DNA of 64,000 nucleotides from Saccharina japonica (taxonomy: Eukaryota > Sar > Phaeophyceae > Laminariales > Laminariaceae): NCBI GenBank assembly GCA_008828725.1, contig MEHQ01001723.1, positions 248,001 to 312,000 on the forward strand. Direction: 5' to 3'. The stretch's first letter is position 1. Every line of letters begins with the position of its first letter. Under the pieces are notes generated by a model that saw only the letters and a program-made list of their open reading frames with translations, made no database searches and was not told where the DNA came from. Below are positions 57,200-64,000 of the stretch, one piece after another. A program made the translations under genes and the position numbers.

Positions 57200-57304
57200 C
57201 AGGGTGGGCTAATGTAGTAAAGGGGGCCTACCGTACACACAAAAACCTATATATTTCGCTATTTTTTAGTAACAATATTTGGTCCTGTTTACTATGGTCC
57301 TCCG
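57200..57304 (+). mobile_element. TA-target MITE, family D, copy 4
   Basis: 105 bp with TA on both sides; the right end is CTATGGTCCTCCG and the left end is the GGGTGGGCTAATGTAGTAA variant shared with copy 3. Confidence 0.75.
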
Positions 57305-57335
57305 TAAATAGGAACCCACCCGAGCAGCAAGATAT

Positions 57336-57432
57336 GTATAACTGTCGTCGACTTGTGTAACTGTCGTCGACTTGTGTAACTGTCATCGACTTGTGTAACT
57401 GTCGTCGACTTGTGTAACTGTCGTCGACTTGT
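57336..57432 (+). repeat. 19-bp tandem repeat with GTCGAC core
   Basis: Five near-identical copies of TGTAACTGTCGTCGACTTG. Each unit contains the palindrome GTCGAC. Confidence 0.9.
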
Positions 57433-57849
57433 GCGCCTTGGTGGATCCCGGTCTGTTCGTCGGTCGGTCGGCCCGTCGTTCAACGAAAAGGGCTCTTCTT
57501 TTTTGGCTCCTAATAAACTAGGAGAGTCGCACCCGCTCGTAATTATACACCAGGTACTCCATACCAGGTACCAGGTAATGATTCATGCCAGGTGCCAAGG
57601 TAGTTCTGGCCAGTAGTATATATGTGCAAATTGTAGGTTAGTATATCGTAGCCGTGCCGGTGGGCTGACTACCTAGGGCATAGTAGAGGTAAGTTGTACT
57701 GTGTGTTAACACAGTAGGTACTGGGGTGTGTTCTCTGTTGTGTACTCGGATTTACAGTCAGTATTTAATACCGTACGAGTAATGTGAGGTACTGGGGCCT
57801 ATATACACCGATCGCTTCGGGGGTAAAGTACTTTGAGGTGCCGAGGGGT

Positions 57850-60625
57850 GCAGGGTTATAATTAGAGGGCTGGGCCGTGGTGCGGCGGCCGCACCATGAG
57901 TCGCAGGCGAGGTGCGCCCCCCCGGAGGGCCCCCGGAGGGCCGCCATTGGCAAAAAAAATGGATAATTATGCTTACATTTACTTGAAATGCGCGTCTGTA
58001 TGCTCTGTGCCCTCCGTAATACGTGTATTCACGAGGCATTGTTATCACGGGGGTCACTCATTTAAGTGCTTTTCCTCAAATATAATCATTGAAACCGCCA
58101 TTTCCTCTATAAATGTGAGATTTTTCAGGCCTTTTCATTCTCGGAACGAGAAAAAACGTAATTTAAGTTTGAACGTGGTTCCCAAAAAAGAGAAAGCCAC
58201 AAAACAGATAATTCTTCGACTTCGGGATAAAGAATATGTGCGGGATCACATTCTGGCGAAATCAAGAAATAATTTGATTTTTAGTTCTCTCTGTGAAATT
58301 CAGACCAGCTTCAAATCGAACACCTCAACCCGACAACGCATTGGTGGTGACTACGAACGAATGCGCTTGGGAACCTCTAGCCGGACGCGCGCGTGGTCGA
58401 CGCTAGGCGTAAACACTCGGCATATATTTATCACATCTTGGGGTGTTTCTATGCGCAGTTCGGAGGTCGACAGGCTTCTTCGGTTCTTCGCTGTGTGCTC
58501 CCAGAATACTGCTGCAACCAACCTCATACTCGTGTAATAGCACATAAAGATCCATACGCGCCGAGTTACCTACTCTCTCTGTGTTTGTTTGCTGATGCTT
58601 TGAGATACCTCACCCGGCGAGGTCGTGTGTGGGCCTATAGGTCTATCCAAAGGGGGATACACGCGTGACCCACGCCAGGTGGAAGCATCTACTGTATCTC
58701 TCTGGCTGTGGTGGCGACCCTTCTGGGCACATAACCACACCTTATCTATCCCATCGCATCTCTGCTCTCGTCGATCTCCTTGTTGGTATCAACATATACG
58801 TAGCAGTATCCTGTCTCTATTCTACGAGTATCTCTGTGTTGTCTGTAGTATGCTGTGAGATACCAGGTACCTGGTAGGTGGTACGCAGCAATAAATATAT
58901 AGCTAGCCAAGGACTGCGCCTCGCACACGCCTAGCACCTGGATGCAAGGACATGCCGTGGGCTGGAACTACCGTGTCGTGTTTGAAACAACACGAGCTGA
59001 ATAGAGTAGTGGCACTACTGCTGTAGACACGCATGTACTCGTACAGCATTCAGGTCTGGCTGCTGTTTCCTGCTCATCCAAACTAGGTTTTTCACGTCCA
59101 AAGTCTTCAGGAGCAACAGGAGTAGACAGGGGCGCGGGTGGAGCTGCGTACCCGCGTTAATCCTTTACGTATGCCCTGCTAGCTCCTTTTATTTTGCCGA
59201 AAAGAAAGGAAGCCCTCATAGTCTAGGCTTCTACTTGCTATCAAGAAGCTATCATAAGACAACCTAATTCCGAAGCGCAGCGCTGTGGGTTGAAATGTAA
59301 ATCGTGCTGTGGTTGCTGCCGATGTGTTTTATATTTACACAACTGACCAGAAGGCGAGCCGTCGAATAAATTTGAACTTGAAGAGAGTACGGGCGATGCA
59401 GATATGTTATACACCCAGAGCAGTGCAAAATTGCGGTTGGGAGTAAGATACAGATTTTTTAAAACCTAGACAAACTGTTCCATTGTTGTGAAGAATTTCT
59501 CCAACCCTTTGTCGTGAATCTGGGGTGGAAGATAGTTTTAGCACACAGCGCTGTGCCTTCTTGTTTGCTTTTGCCTCCACGCGAGCCTAGCTCTAATTTC
59601 CAACACAGCATAGATACACCAGCTATCCCGTTTGGTTGTGGTGGGAGTACTAAAGCAGACATCCCGAGAGACGACGCGAGTTCATGCGCCGTAGAGCACG
59701 TGAATTTTCCTTCCGCGCCCGGCCTCCGCGCCCAGGAATAAAGTTTCAGGGTTATGATTTTATCCTTTTCTATACAACAACAAACAGCACAGACAGCAGC
59801 ACACACAGCACAGCAGCACACACAGCACGGCAAGACACTCGTCTAGACGTAGAGCCCTTTCTCTACAGCAGCAGCGGTAGCCATATTGACAGTGACGAGC
59901 GTAGGCTTGGAGGCAGGAGGATGACATATACGCTCACACTCGTGGCGCATCAAGGATTTTTATGATGCCTCATGACGAACAAAAAGAAAACATGCATGCA
60001 AAAACACATGATTTCGTACTCGTACGTACTCGTAGCGTGGTTCTCGAGAAAATATATGCAATTCTCTCACATACCGACCCACAAAACTATTGTGCGACAC
60101 CATAGATGCGACACACGCCTGCGCTAAGCGTCGGTACAACGCGCTTGACCCTACGGAGAGGCTCAACCGCGCTTCTGTTCGCCAGTCTCGTGACTGCCGA
60201 TTTTAGATTTTGACTCCGTTATCGGGCTGTTTCAATTTCAAAGTCAAAATTCAGAACCAAATTATTTCTTGATTTCGTCAGAAAGTGATCCCGCACTTTT
60301 TCTTCATCCCGAAGTCGAAGAATTATCTGTTACAAGCAAATTCGTAATGGAATCGTCGAAAAAGTGACAAACAATACACCCAAACTATGTGCCTCTACGG
60401 CGAAAACGATCCGAAAACAGGCGCATTTTTTGTTTTTCCTTGGGCGAAACTAATGTAGGCGCGCAACGTATTATCGACTATGGCGAAAAAACGTGTTGTG
60501 CTTCAAAACCGATGTGGGTTGTGCTTTACATGCCCGTTTTGTTTATATGGTGCGCTGAGCGGAATTATGGCCGAAAAAGGGCGCCAGCGCATTATTTCAC
60601 AACCTGCAGTAGCTCTAACCCTGTT
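57850..60625. mobile_element. Possible 2.8-kb TIR element, Mutator-like ends
   Basis: The left end CAGGGTTATAATTAGAGGGC and right end (reverse strand) CAGGGTTAGAGCTACTGCAG share their first eight bases. About 340 bases inward the arms share a longer inverted stretch (58203-58295 and 60240-60330; word AATTCTTCGACTTCGGGAT). The left arm also matches the dispersed repeat at 11250 and 31530. A 213-codon open frame (57896-58537) runs through the left arm but resembles nothing known. No exact target-site duplication was found, so extent is uncertain. Confidence 0.35.
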
Positions 60626-61307
60626 GAGGCGTACACTGAGGGTACTGAGGTGGAGGCTAAGGAAACCACGGTGTGTTCTGAGGAACCGGCCGGAAACTGG
60701 CGAGATAGTGGCAAATACTGGCAAATACCGGCAGCATACCAGGCACCGAAACTCGTCACTGACTGACTGACCGTTGTGACGATCGTGTACCAAGCATCGA
60801 TGCTTGGTACCGACTGACTTGAATCCTGTCATGTTCTTTGCTGGGAGAGTACGTTTTGGCAGAAACCCTCCCCAGTGTTTCACAGGTGCAAGAAAAGCGC
60901 CGTGCGCGTGCGCGCAAGGCGCCGCTTGTTAACGTTTTGTTTTGCGGTGATTTTTGTGTTTTTGGTGTTTTTGGGTGTGTAAATCATGAGAGGGCGTTGA
61001 CCCAACCCAACCCGAACCCAGCCAAAGCCTTCCACCCGAGCGCGGCTTTGCCGCGCGCTTTGGGTAACGTGAAAAAAATAAGCGGACCACCTCAAAAGCC
61101 GCAATATGTGTGTTACCTTACCTGGTACATATATTTTGAGATTCGTAAACAAATCATATTTTCGTCGGCAATTACGGGGTGAGAAGGGGGGTGAGGTGGG
61201 AGAACATACCGAGCGAGGCAGCTGAGGGTCGGACTATCTCAGTGTTGTTCAAGTTCAAGTTTATGGGGATGTGGTATATATGATGTGATCAGGCAGCGGT
61301 GGTATAC
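60626..61307. other. Non-coding stretch, nothing recognised
   Basis: Short open frames only. The word GGTACCAAGCATCGATGCTTGGTACC-like palindrome near 60788-60813 is a local inverted repeat. Confidence 0.35.
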
Positions 61308-62695
61308 ACAGGGATGATCATTAGAGAAAACCGGAAAATTCCAAGAAAAAAAAATGTGGTTCTTTTTTTTCCAGTGGCAACAACAAAATAATGAAAAGAG
61401 CCGGCAATCAAGAACGTATTTTCCAGGGTTGGGCACTGGCTGACTCAGTCAGTAGCGATGTATACTGTCGTCAAAAGCTATTAGTGTACTGGATTCCAGC
61501 AGTATATTGCCTCTCCTTTCTCCTCCCACCTTCCGAAACGCATTTGGTGGGTTTCGGTACTATAATATCGCGTGTTTCTTGGACGCACATGAGAAACCAC
61601 CTACCGGCGAATATACTGGCCGGGTCAATCAGTAGATTACTACTGCCAGTACATACTGTGTCAGTGCCCAGCCCTAGTATTTTCGGCTGCAAAAGGGGCC
61701 GGGAGCCGCGGCTTTCAAGCAAACACGCACCTGGCCGCCGCGGCACCTACACTGGGGCGCCTTTGTCGCAACTCCCGTCTCGAGTGATCCCTCGTGGTCA
61801 AAGCACGGTGGTTGGATCTGGCAACGAGGCTTGTGTCTCCGAGCTGCTGCAAATCTGCAAATCGCTCGTCTCAGCTACGCCCTCAAACGTAATTAACGGG
61901 GCTCGAGCCAGCATCTCAGCCCAACGAAACTAGGGTTGACAGGTACCCCACGACCCACGGGGTCATCGTATCGTTCACCGTTTCCAATTTCGATACTTGC
62001 ATCGCTTGAGGGGTCCATTTTCTCGTACTCGTTCGGTGCGTGTACTGCTGTAATTTTAAAGCACATGAACAAATGACGAGTTTTCGTACGAAAAGATCAC
62101 CAATCAATATCGTTTCGTGGACCAGGGTGGGAAACTTATGCAGATTCTGCTGCTGCTTGTAGGCGAAACTCGTGCTCGGCTCAGGGAGGAGGGATGCACG
62201 TGATGTTTGGCGTGGCTACTGTGCTTTACTAGAGGGTTCGAGGAGAGCGATTGGGGAGGCAAATGGTCTGGCCCTCCGGAGGTGGGGCTACCGTCCGTCC
62301 AGATTCGCCAAATTATAGATGTACGAACAACAAAATTCTCAAAAGAGTAGACCAAGGAACGACTTCGAACACCCGCCCGTTCTCCCTCGACAAGGCACCC
62401 CACGACCAACTGCAGCCTCTCACGTGGTCCCTCTGACCACCACCGTGCTCTGACCACGAGGGATCACTCGATACGGGAGTTGCGACAAAGGCGCCCCAGT
62501 GTAGGTGCCGTGGCGGCCAGGTGCGTGTTTGCTTGAATGCCGCGGCTCCTGGCCCCTTTTACAGCTGAAAATACAGGACAGTTCTTGTTGTCAGCTCTTT
62601 TCATTATTTTTTCGTCGCCACTAGAAAAAAACGACCACAATTTTTTTTCTTGGAATTTTCCGGTTTTCTCAGATGATTAGCCCTCTTATAACCTG
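61308..62695. mobile_element. Long-TIR element carrying a nested hAT MITE
   Basis: Arms of about 250 bases face each other: 61308-61805 (with the 253-bp MITE inside) and 62446-62695. Shared words in order include GAGAAAACCGGAAAATTCCA, AATAATGAAAAGAGC, AAAAGGGGCC and GTGATCCCTCGTGGTCA. The spacer (61806-62445) has open frames on both strands of uncertain meaning. No clean target-site duplication was identified; foldback-type or Mutator-like elements have arms of this kind. Confidence 0.6.
61424..61676. mobile_element. hAT-type MITE, 253 bp
   Basis: Ends CAGGGTTGGGCACTG and TAGGGCTGGGCACTG (reverse strand), flanked by exact 8-bp duplications GTATTTTC at 61416-61423 and 61677-61684. The other arm of the surrounding inverted repeat (near 62570) keeps the uninterrupted site. 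A partial relative is at 54715. Confidence 0.85.
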
Positions 62696-64000
62696 CTGGT
62701 AGGAGAGTCTGTACTTACGCATAAATGTATCGGTTTACACTTGGTTTACAGCCAGTATATCTGCACGATACTGGCAGTGCATTACAAATACTACCGCCGG
62801 TATTATGTCATGTATTATTTCACCGTTGGGCTCGTGTTGCTTGCATTTGTGTATTTGCGAGTTTTTAGTGCAGCAGTACGAGTACTGCCTGCTCTACGAG
62901 CACTGCTGTTCGTCGTACTCGAATACTCGTCGTACATTCTGTGAGGGCGTGTCTTAACTTCACTTCGCGGGCATTGGAACGGAACGAACGTAAAATTATT
63001 TGCCTGAAAAAGTGGTGCTGATTGGATATTGAGAAATAAAAACACCGAACAGATTCCAAGCGTTCCAAGCTGTCCGTAAATGTGTAAAGAGGAAGCGTAT
63101 GTGTCAAAACAGTAATCCTTGTTCAGCAGAACCGAACGGCCCACTTGGAACGAGATTTACGGCAGTTGATTGGTGCTGGAAGTGTTGCAACTGGTTGCGA
63201 TATTTGCTGGGATGTTCACTAGGGCATGAGGCAAAATGAGATGACATGGGAGCACGCGTTGGAGCACGTGCAGACGCCACAGGTCTCGCCTGCGGTAGGA
63301 GCCACGCGATACGGCCATGGCCTGTATAGGAGGCTCACGAGGGAAAAAATTGGGTGGCGAACGAGACTGTGGCGATAGATATCTATTAATAGCAAAAACG
63401 CTGGACCGATGTTCACAGAAGCACCAAGATACCTCGTCGAGCCGCGACGGCGATATCATAACTTCTAGATTTGTCCCGAGGGTGCCACTTGGACGGCTAG
63501 CACCGCTTGGTCTGAGGCATGCCAGACGCTCTATTTGCGTGTGAAGCTATCCTCTGTACCAGGAGCACTCGCTGCCTACGTGACGGTACCCCTGTCCTGC
63601 TGTAGAGTCCAGCTGCACAGTCCCGAGGCAAATTTCATGGGTTACTTTCTGTTGCGGCCTGTTCCGGGATCGGGTGCCTAAAAATTCGATCGGACACAAA
63701 CCGCAAAAACAGCACGGAATGGAACGAACGAACGCGAATAGTCTCGTTCCGTTCCAGCCATTCCAAGCTATCGAGTGGAGTTAAGACACGGCCTGAGCCT
63801 GGTTTGTTGTGAGTTGGGACCGCTAGATTACATGTTCTACTATTATTAATAGTACGTACCGCAAAACGTATAATTCTACTCTCACAGAAGAGAACGATCA
63901 TCGCCATTATCGTTACCATCGGCACCACCACCACCACCACCACCACCACTACCACCACCACCACCACCACTACCACCACAAGCAGCAGCAGCGTCAGCAT
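62696..64000. other. Non-coding end of window
   Basis: No gene supported. The last 75 bases are a CAC/ACC microsatellite (63924-63985). The words TCCGTTCCAGCCATTCCAAG (63745) and GCATTGGAACGGAACGAACG (62970) hint at a short inverted pair with a shared GGAACGAACG core. Confidence 0.4.

Noticed and set aside
57896-58537. 213-codon plus frame
   Set aside because: Its first third is dispersed repeat sequence also present at 11250 and 31530, and another part is an inverted-repeat arm. No family resemblance.
59459-59833. Open frames on both strands
   Set aside because: Both strands are open over the same bases with no splice pairs or domain resemblance, so coding status cannot be claimed.
1-64000. 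LTR retrotransposon or LINE bodies
   Set aside because: No reverse transcriptase, integrase or gag-like motif and no long direct terminal repeats were recognised; the transposon signal is DNA elements and SINEs.

Overview
The window looks like nuclear DNA of a brown alga, most likely an Ectocarpus relative. The main evidence is two large loci of EsV-1-7 repeats (C-x4-C-x16-C-x2-H-x12), a cysteine/histidine motif strongly expanded in brown algae and also found in their phaeoviruses. Other support comes from a spliced gene with many 0.2-1.7 kb introns, very long non-coding stretches, abundant CTG/CAG runs and dense small DNA transposons. No rRNA, CRISPR array, bacterial-type operon or recognisable LTR element was seen.

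Layout. 0-9 kb: mostly non-coding, with a SINE, an old MITE and a TIR element carrying an almost exact 365-bp tandem duplication. 9.4-10.8 kb: probable exons of an unidentified plus-strand gene. 11-14.2 kb: a cluster of MITEs, a SINE, and a tandem array that has amplified a TTAA-flanked MITE. 17.5-18.5 kb: an unidentified acidic, Cys-rich open frame with an internal 285-bp duplication. 21.3-25 kb: a MULE-like element (9-bp TSD), then a 2.4-kb hAT-like element (8-bp TSD) packed with palindromic subterminal motifs. 26.1-29.7 kb and 35.8-40 kb: two EsV-1-7 loci, each an open array followed by a decayed tail. 42.7-45.3 kb: MITEs and a SINE. 47.2-54.9 kb (minus strand): an eight-exon RraA-like gene whose reading phase agrees across all seven introns. 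55-64 kb: tandem repeats, nested MITE/SINE insertions and two larger TIR elements.

How the parts relate. The RraA-like gene is the only gene whose complete structure and family I can support. It predicts about 270 residues with an organelle-type N-terminus; its introns hold a SINE, several MITEs and minisatellites, and degenerate copies of its last exon lie downstream. The EsV-1-7 loci are paralogues that grow by repeat duplication: locus 1 shows a higher-order unit of six or seven repeats amplified at least three times. The transposon layer is non-autonomous throughout (no transposase seen), but several superfamilies can be inferred from TSDs and TIRs: TA-target (Tc1/mariner-like), TTAA-target (piggyBac-like), TTA-target (PIF/Harbinger-like), 8-bp (hAT-like) and 9-10-bp (Mutator-like).

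Limits: exon calls rest on reading by eye without transcripts or database searches, and repeat boundaries without a TSD are approximate.
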